Shown here: positions 23,910 through 35,000 of the stretch, piece by piece | Numbering within the stretch: position 1 is the first letter of the stretch | How the letters are laid out: every line of letters begins with the position of its first letter | Origin: Bacteroidota bacterium | Lineage (GTDB): Bacteria; Bacteroidota; JABWAT01 | Assembly (NCBI GenBank): GCA_013360915.1 | Contig: JABWAT010000013.1 | Coordinates: 24,150-88,149 of the forward strand | Direction of reading: 5' to 3' | DNA length: 64,000 nt | The notes under the pieces: model-generated | What the model was told of the DNA's origin: nothing | Databases searched by the model: none | Seen by the model: only the letters and a program-made list of their open reading frames with translations | Program-made: the position numbers and the translations under genes

Positions 23910-25655
23910 TTAATCTGCTTTCCATCTTAACTCAAATTGATCTGGATTCAGTTTCAATATCTCTTTTATATTTTTACCACCAATTGAACTCATTCCTTCC
24001 ATCATTCCAACCATCGTACTAGCAACTAAAGATTGAGCCATTACGCTATCATTCTTTTTCAACCAATTTTGAGGGCTAAATATTTTTCCACTTAATTGGG
24101 CTTGTTGATTAGCGCTCTTTAATGCTTGATTTAAACAAGTTGAAGCATAATGCAAAATTTCTTTACCATATTGCTCAACAATGGCTAATGTTGCAGATGG
24201 AAATGGAACCTTATCACCTTGATTATTTGCATAGGCAATTATTGAAGATATTGAGAATAGAATGTGGAATCTCACATAACTTTTTGTTGCTTTCAGTAAA
24301 TCGTCTAAGGGCAAATTATCCCAATCCTTCATTATTATCGAATCCCATTTCTTTAATGCTAAAACAGAAACTGGATTGTAGTCGGACTTAAATACGTTTC
24401 TATACAGTTCATCGAATAGTTTTTTCTCATTGTAAGAAATATTTGGTCTTTGGCATTGCCAAGCCATTACTGTTTTAGCAAAGTCCGAAACATCAACAAC
24501 TTTACTTTTATCTTTATTGCCAGGTATTTCCATACCCCTTTGATTTATTAGTAACCCATCAGGATACATTGCTTCATAAGCACGCTTCAAACTCAAAATA
24601 ACACGATCGTTACTCTTTAAATCACGTGGTTTAACGGCGCTTTGGCTATTTGTATTTATGCTTATTTTATCTGCTAAGTCCTTTTGCGGAATCTCATAAA
24701 ACCTGAATAAAATAAAACTTGTTTCTTTTTCAATTCTTCTTACATCTTCAGAGCATTTATAAATTGTCGTTAAACTTTGGCAACCGTTTACTACATTTAG
24801 ATCAAAACATTCAAGTGATGTTTTGGCTTCGTTAAGTTTGAATTCTTTACAGATAGCTGTAATACCGTTATGAGAAAAGAAAAAATCTTGCGGTCTATCA
24901 CTTTTGATTGACTGTTTTATTTTTTTATTTATTGTATTCCAACCTAAAGATTGCCTTACGTTTTTTCTAAAAAGCCTTTGATCGGATATTCCAGGAAATT
25001 TCAAACATTCACTTAATGGCAAGGCAACAATAACACTCCTTGTACCTTTAATATCAAATGACATTACTTTATCACTTTCAATTTTTATGGTATGATTGAT
25101 TGCTGGCAATTCTTTAGACTCAGCATCGGTTAATCTTGTTTCAATAACTTCTGAATCAACAAGAGTTATATTTGCATTGAAATCCTTTGATTGTTCCAAT
25201 TTTTCAGCAAACACTTTAAAATCGCTGTCAGCAGCAGTTGTAAGTTTCCCGGTGGTCAATAATTCAAATGTAATATCGTATTCATCATCTAATGCCTGTC
25301 TCAGAGCTTCAATCCTTTCCTTTAGCTTATCATTACCATCCGTTTGTAATGAATGTAGATCTTGAATTCTAACCCATGCAGATAAAATTTCTTGTAAAGG
25401 GCCACTGTCAACATTTCCAGATTCATAAAATTTGCCTTGAATAATCAGAATATTTCTGTTTTCATCATCTATAACCAGAGCATCTATTTTTTTATCGTTT
25501 GCACCATCAACAACGCATATTTTTGTTGCTTGTGGAGATTGTAAAAGAACTCTTCTGACGTACCAAGCAACGAATCTAAATCCATCATTAGAAAAATGAT
25601 CCTGATAAAATTTATCATTACTTATTTCTGATTTTATCTTCTGTAGTATGCTCAT
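23910..25655 (-). CDS. AIPR family abortive-infection protein
   Basis: A 581-residue protein of the AIPR (abortive phage infection) family. The N-terminal 40-80 region has KKIDALVIDD followed by ILIIQGKFY, which looks like a D-QxK variant of the restriction-endonuclease-like core. The central part carries the AIPR hallmarks FFFSHNGITAI and LNVVNGCQSLTTIY, then SINTNSQSAVKPRDLKSND. It is the last gene of the five-gene operon, 5 bp after the type III Res gene. Other AIPR proteins abort phage growth or accompany restriction systems. Its direct activity is inferred, probably nucleolytic. Confidence 0.85.
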   Translation of the reverse strand: MSILQKIKSEISNDKFYQDHFSNDGFRFVAWYVRRVLLQSPQATKICVVDGANDKKIDALVIDDENRNILIIQGKFYESGNVDSGPLQEILSAWVRIQDLHSLQTDGNDKLKERIEALRQALDDEYDITFELLTTGKLTTAADSDFKVFAEKLEQSKDFNANITLVDSEVIETRLTDAESKELPAINHTIKIESDKVMSFDIKGTRSVIVALPLSECLKFPGISDQRLFRKNVRQSLGWNTINKKIKQSIKSDRPQDFFFSHNGITAICKEFKLNEAKTSLECFDLNVVNGCQSLTTIYKCSEDVRRIEKETSFILFRFYEIPQKDLADKISINTNSQSAVKPRDLKSNDRVILSLKRAYEAMYPDGLLINQRGMEIPGNKDKSKVVDVSDFAKTVMAWQCQRPNISYNEKKLFDELYRNVFKSDYNPVSVLALKKWDSIIMKDWDNLPLDDLLKATKSYVRFHILFSISSIIAYANNQGDKVPFPSATLAIVEQYGKEILHYASTCLNQALKSANQQAQLSGKIFSPQNWLKKNDSVMAQSLVASTMVGMMEGMSSIGGKNIKEILKLNPDQFELRWKAD

Positions 25656-25660
25656 AATAT

Positions 25661-28345
25661 TTATTTTTCAAGTTGATTCATTAATGTTGATTTCCAGATT
25701 TTATACTTTTCGTCTTTTATTGATTGGAAAAATGCTGCAATATCGCTTCCATCATCGGAAAGGAACTTGAAATAATACCGTTCTTCCAATTTACCTTCTT
25801 CCAATTTCTTGTTTAAATTATCAAAATGCACTTTACCATCTCTGTATTTCGCTTTGTTCTTATTGCTGTCATCATCTTTCTTTTTGGTTTCAATAACGAG
25901 GATGTCATTTGTGCCTTTTACTTTCAGGAAAAAGTCAGGATTGAATGTTTCGTTCTTAACGTGAGTTCTTGCTTTAGTCTCCGGTTTGTATGAATATGGG
26001 AAACCATAAAATCCCTTATCAGCCGATTTTAGGAATGCATCAACCAATTCAATATTCAGGAAAAGTGTTTTTGCAAATTCAATTTCAGGAGTATATGAAA
26101 CGTACAATGAATTAAGACTTGTTTTAAATTTTGATTCGTCAACCTTTTGCAAGTGCTTATTTATTTCTGTCTGAAGAGATGCTAATTCGGCAATTTTTGA
26201 AGCAATTGCAACCTTGTCGGAATCGGGCTTTGATAAGTCAGCCGTTAAATCTGCTATTTGTTTATCAAGACTGGTATAGGTTTTAAACAATGTCTTTTCA
26301 TCGTCTTTGTAAAAGTCAATTGTTTTTTCTGTGTAGAACAAAAATCCATTTCTCTTCAAACTGTCTTCGCTGAATGAAAGTGATGGAAAGTGTTCTGGGT
26401 TTATTTCAAAAAGTGCATCAGAAACATTTGATACCCTTGGCACTTCTTTTCCGGTTTCTCTGAACATTGGGCCAAATGCCTGTTGAGCTGATAAATAGTT
26501 TTCCTTGCTTAAAAAATCATTCTCATACCCTTTATCTTTCAGTTCTTTTTGAATGGATGTTTTTAATTTCCCTTTTGGATATTCTTGAGCAATTTTTGGA
26601 TCTTTATCTTTCAAATATGTGTAAAGATTGGTAACTGCCTGATCAATACCGTAAACCTCTTTTTCTTCAAATACATAACTGATAGAATTATATTGAAAAT
26701 CGGCTTTGTATTCCGACACTTTTCTTTGTGGATTAAAACCAAATGTCTTTGGGGATTGTGCTTTTTCTTTTTTGGTTTCTTTTGTTGTTTCCTTTGGCTC
26801 ATATTTCAGGTTATGCAACTTGAAAGCATATTTACTTCTGCTTTTATCATAACCCCATGAAAGCCGGTTTTCTAATTCCAATATCTCATTATATAGGTTT
26901 TGGATTTCGTGATTCCACTTCTCGTGATTATTTACTTTCAGAAAAATTTTATCCGCACCAATGGCATCTTTAAGGTTTTGTGGTATTCTTAAACCACGAC
27001 CTAAGACCTGTGCAATAAGCAATTTTGAATTAAAAGCTTTCTGTTTGTGAGGCACTACCTGAAATACATTTTTCACATCCCAACCTTCTGTAAGCATTGC
27101 GACTGAAATAATCCATTCAACGGGATTTACTTCTTTAGGATTATCTACCGATTTTAATAATTTCAGATTGTCTTTTCTGATACTCTCTCCGGCTCTGCCT
27201 TCTTTGTCCTTTGATAATATTGGAGCAATTGCTTTGCCATCTTTCGTGTCTTTCCCAGGCAATCCAGATGTTACCCAAATTGCATTTGTTGCAGCTTCTT
27301 CAAAACTAATTTTTTCTTTCTCTGAAATAAATTTCACCAATTCATTCCATTCAATTATTACTTCTGCTATGCTGGCACATACAACTATAGAAATAGGTTT
27401 TACATATTTACCGTATGTTTTAATATTTTCCTGGTGTACTGCCCATATTTGTTGATAGCCCTTATCATCCTTGTATTCATCAAAAGTTTTTGGGTCAACT
27501 TTTTTTACAATGCCTTTGTCAACGGCTTGTTTTAAGCCAAACCGATATATGACATCATTAAAATAGTCGTTATTATCTGAACCATAGTAAGTTGTACCGG
27601 TTACATTTACGATGTATTTAAAATTGTATTCCTTGTCTTTCAGAAATTCAATCCATTTTTTATCCTTACTGTCTGCTTCACCTGAAAAAATATGATGTGC
27701 TTCATCATTCATAACTAAAACACTCTGACCTTCGCTTTTAAAACTTGCCTGAATTGATGAACCAGTCCGCTGATATGTTGCGTGTATGTTTTCGATGCAA
27801 ATGTCGTTTGGCAAAATAGTTTCAGAAGCATTTTTGATTTCCGGTTGAACATATTTTGGGTTAATCGCTTTCAAAATATCAACCAAATCCTTACGGCTGT
27901 TAAGTGTTTTGAATTTATCTGTTAATCCTTCTTCTATGGTTAAAGACGGACAAAGCACCAATACCTTATCAATAGCTTGCTCGCAAAGCATTACCTGAGC
28001 AATACCAAACATTAAAAAGCTTTTTCCTGAACCTGTTGCCAAGTCCATTGAGCAGGCTTTGAATTTTCTTAATGGAATTGCATTGTCCGACAAATAATCA
28101 TCCTTGCTTGGATAACGGTCTTTTATTTTAGGATTTTTTAAATAGTTTTCCTTTGCTAAATCTTCCATTGTTTTATATTTCTCGGAGAGAAGAAAACCAA
28201 CGGCAGATTTAACTGCATCACGATGAAAAGAATAATCATCGTTGTACAATGCTTCAAGATAGGTGTCGTATTTATTCAGGATGTCATTAACGGCATCATC
28301 ATCGAATTTTAATACCAAATCGGTATTGCGTATGCTTATACTCAT
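25661..28345 (-). CDS. res: Type III restriction enzyme, Res subunit (helicase-nuclease)
   Basis: An 894-residue SF2 translocase with a C-terminal nuclease. Walker A is LATGSGKS (103-110), the DEAH-type box is NDEAHH, motif III-like VTGTTYYG follows, and motif VI is QVLGRGLRIP. Near the C-terminus NPDFFLK, then LVIETKKK, form the PD-ExK nuclease site. Together with Mod it would cut unmodified DNA after ATP-dependent communication between sites. Its ATG overlaps the Mod stop (TAATG), the usual mod-res coupling. Length is close to the typical 870-1000. Confidence 0.93.
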   Translation of the reverse strand: MSISIRNTDLVLKFDDDAVNDILNKYDTYLEALYNDDYSFHRDAVKSAVGFLLSEKYKTMEDLAKENYLKNPKIKDRYPSKDDYLSDNAIPLRKFKACSMDLATGSGKSFLMFGIAQVMLCEQAIDKVLVLCPSLTIEEGLTDKFKTLNSRKDLVDILKAINPKYVQPEIKNASETILPNDICIENIHATYQRTGSSIQASFKSEGQSVLVMNDEAHHIFSGEADSKDKKWIEFLKDKEYNFKYIVNVTGTTYYGSDNNDYFNDVIYRFGLKQAVDKGIVKKVDPKTFDEYKDDKGYQQIWAVHQENIKTYGKYVKPISIVVCASIAEVIIEWNELVKFISEKEKISFEEAATNAIWVTSGLPGKDTKDGKAIAPILSKDKEGRAGESIRKDNLKLLKSVDNPKEVNPVEWIISVAMLTEGWDVKNVFQVVPHKQKAFNSKLLIAQVLGRGLRIPQNLKDAIGADKIFLKVNNHEKWNHEIQNLYNEILELENRLSWGYDKSRSKYAFKLHNLKYEPKETTKETKKEKAQSPKTFGFNPQRKVSEYKADFQYNSISYVFEEKEVYGIDQAVTNLYTYLKDKDPKIAQEYPKGKLKTSIQKELKDKGYENDFLSKENYLSAQQAFGPMFRETGKEVPRVSNVSDALFEINPEHFPSLSFSEDSLKRNGFLFYTEKTIDFYKDDEKTLFKTYTSLDKQIADLTADLSKPDSDKVAIASKIAELASLQTEINKHLQKVDESKFKTSLNSLYVSYTPEIEFAKTLFLNIELVDAFLKSADKGFYGFPYSYKPETKARTHVKNETFNPDFFLKVKGTNDILVIETKKKDDDSNKNKAKYRDGKVHFDNLNKKLEEGKLEERYYFKFLSDDGSDIAAFFQSIKDEKYKIWKSTLMNQLEK

Positions 28346-30699
28346 TATTTAAAATCTTTTTTGTCTAAAACTAATTTTTTCTCGTTACCGTATTCATCAA
28401 TCAAAATGACTGCAAGCTTTGCTTTTTTCCACTTTTCCGCATCAATGCTGATTTCAACAGGAGTTGTTTCATCTTTTACCAAGTCTTTTCCCCAAAGGTG
28501 CATATCCATTGTAAACGGGTCGGCTTCGTAATCAAGGTCAATTAAAACCAATGAAAGTGTTTCAAAATTTTTAAAATCCTCCGGAGAATAAAGCAAACCA
28601 TCAGAATAAAATTCACTCAACCTGATTGTAAATTGGTCTGTTTCAAACATTCCTTCTTTCTTTTTCTGCTTATGCAAATTATATTTCACTTGTGGCTGAG
28701 AAACAAAGTCAAAGCCAAACGCATCTATAACTTCGTTAACATTTTCTTCTGATTTGGGTTGTTTGAAACTGCTTAACTCTCCGCTTTGAATAAGTCGGAT
28801 AAGAACAGAAACAGGAACTTTCAGAAAAGTGTAAACAGTATCGCCCAGCTTAATTTCATCCTGCATAAAGTTAATGCTTTGCGTAGGTGCAATCACATAA
28901 AAACGTTCACCGGCTTTCCCTTTCAAATAACTGTGCAATTCCGAAACGTAATCTTCATCAATGGCAATTTTTTTCTTTTCAGGATAATTCCAGATGTAAG
29001 CACTATGAACACCAATGTAACCATCAACATTAAAGCCGTTAATACTGTGTTCATTTTTTCGGACTTCAAACAACTTCATTACAAATTCCTTGTATTGCTC
29101 CCAATGAAGATTTAAAATATTCTCTTTATCATAAACACCTGCCGTCAAATATGAAAATGTTTTAGTGTTTATGATTTTACCCGTCTCATTTTTGCCTTTT
29201 GACTCAATAAATAAAAATTGAATTTCGATGTCGTTTATTTCAAAACAAATATATCCCTTTTCATTTTCATATAATTCTTCATCAGTAAGTTTAAGTTGGT
29301 CTCTGTTTAATGATAAACTTATAGTTTTTTCCTTTGTAGTTTCTTTAATGAATAAAGTAAGTTTCTCAAGATAGTTATAGTCTATACTTTTTATCGCTTT
29401 TATTGATTTGTCTGTAAATATTATACTTATGCTATTAGAGAGAGCTTTTTCAATATCATCTAAACGTTCAATTTCGTTCTGTTTTTCGTTCTGTTTACCT
29501 TCTATTTCAGAATGTAAATTAAGAAGTCTTTTCTGTATAGAGTATATGGATAATTTTCCGCAATCTATACCAATCCACTTTCTATGTAGTTTTTCCGCAA
29601 CAGATAAAGTTGTTCCACTACCAGCAAAACAGTCAATTACAATATCACCTTCATTTGAAGATGCTTTAATAATTCGTTCAAGAAGCCTTTCAGGTTTTTG
29701 AGTTGGATAATTTCCTTTGCCACCCTTCATACGTCCTAAATCCTGCCAAATATCTTGAATTACTTGCCCAGATTTTATTCTATCTTCCAAATACACAACT
29801 CTACATCTTTGAGCACCTTTAGGATATTGTGGGAGGAATAAATAACCAGTCTTAAGTTTTTCCTCCATTTCTTCTTCTGTTCCAATCCACTGCAATCCCT
29901 TTTTGGGTATTACTCCTCTCCAATTAAAATATTTATCTTTATTACTTCCTTTCCAAGTAGCCCTTTCAAGTTTTAAAGGTTTTGCTCCAACTGGCAAAGG
30001 AAATTTCAGTTTTACGATTTTCCCATCTTGCAATTTCATCCATGAATACTCTTTCAAAGCACTTTTGGACATTGCTGTTGTAATTCTATCCCAATAATAA
30101 TCTGCTTCCCCTTTAGTATAATAATAGATTACATCATGAATATTCCCATATTTATTTTTAGCATCATTATGAGGATCCGACCTTTGCCAAATAATTTCAT
30201 TTCTAAAGTTTTCCTCACCAAAAACTTCATCCAAAATTGCTTTTATATAATTTCCCTTTTTATAGTCAAGATGGAGATATAAAGAACCACCATCTGCTAA
30301 AATTTCTTTAAGAAACACAAGTCTTCTTCTTATAAACTCAATAAATTTTGAACCAGCAACTTTATCAGCATAAGCTTTTTCCTTGTCTTTCATAAAGTCG
30401 CTTTTTGTAGCAAAAGGCGGGTCAATATAAATGAGTTTTATCTTATTTCTCAGTCCGTATTTGTTTGGGCCACCTTCTTTCAGGTCTTCGTAAAGAGATT
30501 TTAGTGCAAGTAAGTTGTCGCCAAAAATGAGCATATTCCGCCAACCGTCCTCCCATTCGTTGCCTTCATTAAAAACTCTCACTTCCTGCAATGGGGCTTC
30601 AAGTGTATTGGTCAAAATACTTGCTCTTGGTTCTTTGTCAGCATAAACCAGTTCGTATTCTGCTTTAACTTTTATGTATCCTTTTTTGTCGTTTGCCAT
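28345..30699 (-). CDS. mod: Type III DNA methyltransferase, Mod subunit
   Basis: A 784-residue amino-methyltransferase of the beta order: catalytic motif [14 protein letters not shown] (Asp93) precedes the SAM motif [14 protein letters not shown] (about 355-365). The 250 residues between them hold the target-recognition region. The remaining 400 residues make it longer than a common Mod (about 600-680), adding a helical stretch and a beta-rich C-terminal part. It modifies host DNA (probably N6-adenine) and provides target recognition for Res. It follows the PLD gene by 33 bp. Confidence 0.92.
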   Translation of the reverse strand: MANDKKGYIKVKAEYELVYADKEPRASILTNTLEAPLQEVRVFNEGNEWEDGWRNMLIFGDNLLALKSLYEDLKEGGPNKYGLRNKIKLIYIDPPFATKSDFMKDKEKAYADKVAGSKFIEFIRRRLVFLKEILADGGSLYLHLDYKKGNYIKAILDEVFGEENFRNEIIWQRSDPHNDAKNKYGNIHDVIYYYTKGEADYYWDRITTAMSKSALKEYSWMKLQDGKIVKLKFPLPVGAKPLKLERATWKGSNKDKYFNWRGVIPKKGLQWIGTEEEMEEKLKTGYLFLPQYPKGAQRCRVVYLEDRIKSGQVIQDIWQDLGRMKGGKGNYPTQKPERLLERIIKASSNEGDIVIDCFAGSGTTLSVAEKLHRKWIGIDCGKLSIYSIQKRLLNLHSEIEGKQNEKQNEIERLDDIEKALSNSISIIFTDKSIKAIKSIDYNYLEKLTLFIKETTKEKTISLSLNRDQLKLTDEELYENEKGYICFEINDIEIQFLFIESKGKNETGKIINTKTFSYLTAGVYDKENILNLHWEQYKEFVMKLFEVRKNEHSINGFNVDGYIGVHSAYIWNYPEKKKIAIDEDYVSELHSYLKGKAGERFYVIAPTQSINFMQDEIKLGDTVYTFLKVPVSVLIRLIQSGELSSFKQPKSEENVNEVIDAFGFDFVSQPQVKYNLHKQKKKEGMFETDQFTIRLSEFYSDGLLYSPEDFKNFETLSLVLIDLDYEADPFTMDMHLWGKDLVKDETTPVEISIDAEKWKKAKLAVILIDEYGNEKKLVLDKKDFK

Positions 30700-30731
30700 T
30701 ATATCAAAATATCTAAATTCAGGTTTCTAAA

Positions 30732-32087
30732 TTACTTGTTTGTTTTCAGATTCAGGCTATATTCCTTCATTACCTGTTCCCACTTTTTTTGCACATCCTT
30801 CGAAATCATCATAGATTCTTCATTTGCTACCTGTTGCTTCTCATTCTTGCCGAATGATAGAAAATTGAAACTGCCTGCAATATAATAGTCATTGTCTTTG
30901 ATAACCAGTTTGCGGTGCGTGCCTGTCAGGCGTGAACCAATGCTGTTAAAATGTGTCGGTAAATGAATGAGGATGAATGTTTCTTTGTTTTCGCGTTGCA
31001 GTTCCTTTACTTTTTCAAGTGTTTGGTAATCGTGTTCGTCTTTTTCGTTTATTCCGTAAAGTATTATCAACTGCTTTTTGTCTTTCAGCATTTTTTCAAA
31101 CAATGGTAGGTATTCCATTGTGGCACGTTTAATCCAAGGGCTTTCAATCAAGATTTTCTCTTTTACATTATTTAATGCTTCAAGAAATTTATGTTTGGTT
31201 TCCCATATTGTTAATGTGGCAAGTTCTGAAGTTATAACTTGTGGTTTAATAGGCTGTACTGGTTCTTCGGTTACTGCTGCAAGTTCTTCAAAACTGGTGC
31301 GGTCTGAACTGCTTAATGAATAAATGTAGTGTCGGTATTCCGAGTTGAATTTTGCAGATAATGTTTTATCAGGTTTAAGTGTGTCAAAATCTCTTACTTC
31401 CAACTTCGCTTCAAGATTTGAATTTCTTTCTGGAATGTACTCAATCAGCCAATAATTCAACCAAAAGCCACTTTCACCATCTCTGAAACTGTCAAACTTA
31501 ATTTCATCGGCATTATAGCTTATTAAATAGCATTTGTTTTCATTGAGTTGTTTGAACGTGTCTGCAATCTGTTGAAATTTATTCTCAATAATCTCAGGGC
31601 TTCTGTTCGGTATTTTAATCTCCGATGTAAGATATTTTTGCAGTTTGGCTTTGTTAGCAGATTCCTGTTTAATTGTCAAAACATCACCTGAAATTCCATC
31701 CAATAAAAACTCAAATTCTTCGTGTTCTTCAATACGTAGAATCTTTTCGTTTTCCAGAAACTTTTCCCCTTCGGGTGCTACAATCCATTTATCTGCAATT
31801 AAATCAACATAATTCTTTTCTTTAAGAAGAAATAACTCTCGAAGTATAAACTCATCCTGCTCACCCAATCCGAGGAATTGAAATAGAGTTTTTTGAGTGT
31901 TAAAACCTTGCTGAATTGCTCTAAGAAGGACATTATAAACCTTCACAAGAGAGCCGTCAGGCTGCTTGTTTACAAGTGCATCAATTTTTATCTTTCTAAC
32001 AGGATAGCTAAATGCAATAAGTTCATTTAACTTAAATCCGGTTGGCGATTTATCTTTTAATTCTTTATATGCTTCTAATTCTGTCAT
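30732..32087 (-). CDS. PLD-family nuclease, Mokosh MkoB-like
   Basis: A 451-residue protein. The C-terminal third contains one HKD motif, THRKLVIKDNDYYIAGSFNF (His, Lys, then Asp at the HxKx4D spacing), typical of phospholipase-D-fold nucleases that dimerise to build the active site. Before it lies ILIESPWIKRATMEYLPLFE, also usual in this fold. The N-terminal 250 residues are an unassigned helical and mixed region. It overlaps the kinase-helicase gene by four bases (ATGA). The pairing with a kinase-helicase fusion is the arrangement of Mokosh type I. Confidence 0.8.
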   Translation of the reverse strand: MTELEAYKELKDKSPTGFKLNELIAFSYPVRKIKIDALVNKQPDGSLVKVYNVLLRAIQQGFNTQKTLFQFLGLGEQDEFILRELFLLKEKNYVDLIADKWIVAPEGEKFLENEKILRIEEHEEFEFLLDGISGDVLTIKQESANKAKLQKYLTSEIKIPNRSPEIIENKFQQIADTFKQLNENKCYLISYNADEIKFDSFRDGESGFWLNYWLIEYIPERNSNLEAKLEVRDFDTLKPDKTLSAKFNSEYRHYIYSLSSSDRTSFEELAAVTEEPVQPIKPQVITSELATLTIWETKHKFLEALNNVKEKILIESPWIKRATMEYLPLFEKMLKDKKQLIILYGINEKDEHDYQTLEKVKELQRENKETFILIHLPTHFNSIGSRLTGTHRKLVIKDNDYYIAGSFNFLSFGKNEKQQVANEESMMISKDVQKKWEQVMKEYSLNLKTNK

Positions 32088-35000
32088 TGCGCCAATTGTT
32101 TAATAAATTCAGCCTTTGCAACCCATTCCGGCTTAAGATATTCAAGATACAATTGCAAAGCTGCTTTTTTCCCATTAAGCCTTTTTGTCGGGGCATTGAT
32201 TAAGCCATGATAATCACCCACAATAATGAGCAATTTCTTTTGTCGTGATAAGGCTACATTAATTCGGTTTGGTACTTCAAGGAAACCAAGATTTAAGCCA
32301 GCTCCGCTTTTAACAAGGTCAACAATTACAATATCACGTTCTAAACCCTGAAAACGGTCAACAACTGAAACAGTAAGTTTATCTTCGGATTTATTCCACT
32401 TCCAAATATTGTTTATACCGTTCTGATATTTTTTCTTGTCAATTTTCTTTTTTAATTCTCTGAATTGTGCAGTATATCCAGTAATAACACCAAAGGAATA
32501 CTCTTTAACTTTTGGATATTTATTTAGATGCTCCAGAATTTCAGCAATCAAATCTGCACTTAATTTATTAAACGAAGAATTATTATTGTCCTTTTCATTT
32601 TTGGTGTGACTCCCAATATCAATGAATAAAATTGAGCTATTAACGGCTAAAGGAAGATTGTGTTCTTTGGAAATATCTCTTTTTACCGGAATAATAGGTT
32701 CATCGCCCTCTGGCTCATAGAAGCATTTTGAAGTTAAAAGAACTTGCTGTTCAGATGAACGTCTGCACTCAGTAAGTTGTGCTTTGTAATCGGGTTCTAT
32801 TTGTGTTATAACCTGTTCAAATAAACTTGGGCGGTTAAAATAATCGTCCCAGTTTTCCAGATCATCGGATTCTTTTTTAAACTTCTCTCTTAGCCAACCT
32901 TCGACTTCTCTTGTCGCTGTGAGCATGGGGCGTAATTGCCTATGGTCACCAACGAAAATCAGATTTTTCCCAGTTATAATTGGAACCAAAGCTTCGGCTG
33001 TAGTCGCTTTGCCAGATTCATCCATAATTACATAGTCAAATTCGAAGTGGTATTTGTTGTATTTCTTTGCTGCTATGTGATTACAAGTTGCACCAATAAC
33101 CCGAATACTATCAACAAGCTTTTGATTTAATGCACTTTTTTCATCAAGTGAATTAATGGTTACAATCCAGTCTCTGTGCAAATCTTGCCGTTTAACAAAT
33201 TCACCGATATTTGTTTTAAGTACATTGTCAATGAATGGAATTGCTTCGCTTTTGGTTTTAGGTAAATTATGAAGTTCTTTCAGATTTTGAATTCGGCTAA
33301 CAATGTGTTCTATTTTTTCTTTTGCTTTATTCCAGTCTTTTACTTCATTTAATATTTCAAAAATCGTTGATGCAAATGGATTGCTTTTTTGAAGATTTTG
33401 CTTGAAACTATTTATATTATTTTTGAAGTTTCTTTCAGCAGTTTCTCTCACTTGCTGTTTCCATCCTTCCAGTTTACGGTCTAAAGTATGTTTTCTAATA
33501 ATAGGAACTCTTGGAGCAGTAATGCCACTTAATCGTAAAATAGGAATGTCGTTTTTAAGCAAATTTTCAAGAACCTGATCAACAGCATTATTTGTCTGTG
33601 AGGTAATCAGAATTTTCGCTTCAGGTTTTGAGGATAGTATTTGAAATACAATTTCAGTAATTACGGTGGTTTTTCCTGTTCCGGGAGGTCCCTGTATTAT
33701 TGAAAGAGGGGTTTTGTTCAGTGCATTTCTAATAGCTTTTGTTTGATTATCGGAATATTGAAAAGGAATATTTTTATCATCTTTTTGCCAAACCTTTTCA
33801 ATTGGTGTATAATCTGAAAAGGATGGAGGAAGTTCATTTGGTTTAAAGAGGTAATAAATTAAATCAGGGTTTTGAACTTCGTTTTTATCAACTTTTTTAA
33901 TCGCTTCAAGTTGCCGATTTTTTTCTTCTTCCTTTTTCGCAGTATTTTCAAAAATATAACCTGTAACAGGGATGTTCTCTTTTTTTAGTCTTTCACAATC
34001 CTTTATTTTAAAAAGTTTATCCTTTGAAAAGTACTCATAAGGTTTTCCAGCAAATTCAACTGTTTCTTTATTTTGTTTTCTGTCTCCGGTCGCTGCAATT
34101 ATATATTCAAACCCATCTGAGTTAACATCGTTTCCCTCTTCTATGTGTTTTTGTAAAAACCCTAAACTACTGCATTTTTCATTCTCTTTAATCTGAAAAA
34201 CAATTTCATCACCATTGACTTTAAAACTGGAATATTGCAAACGCAGAGATTTATTTGCAATTACTTTTAATTCCTCTTTCAATAATTCAGAATAGAACCC
34301 CAGTTCGTCTCTTACTGCTCTTCTGTTTTCACGAAGTGAAATGTCTTTTGCTTTAAGTTCAGACCATTTCTGAAAATATGAAGTTAAATCAGCTTTATTT
34401 TGTGGATATTCATAAGTATAATTGAATTTGAAAGGTAGCTTTTTCCCTTCTCTGATTTTCCGTTCTGCGATTTTAGAATCAATGGATGAAAAATAATTGA
34501 TGCCATTAAATAGTAACTTTCTTTCATCTTTAATCCATAAAACGCCTTCACAAATAAAACTGCCAAGAATTACATCTGCTAAGAAGTTTAAACCTGGCTT
34601 TGGTGCAAGATCAAAAATAGGTGCATTATTTTGTAATAATTCTAATATTTCATTTTCATGACCTGCTCTAAATGAAACCCAAACTGATTCAGTTTGTGAA
34701 GCATTTGCAAGTTTTCTCAAAAACGATAAAACATCTTGCCATTGAGGTCTGTCAGCCGGAGTGTTTGATAGTAATTTTTGAAGAATCAAATTATACTCTT
34801 CCGGAATAGTTTCTTGTTTTTCATTAAAGAACCATTCAAGAACTTTCCCCAATGAATAAATGTCAGATTGATATGGAAAGCCACCTGCATGTAACTTGTT
34901 CAATTTTTCAGGAGCAGCAAAACTACTTGCAAAAATTTCAAGGTTTTTCTCCTGACTAAGTGTTTTTGTGATATCAGCAAGACCGAAATCTATAAGATAA

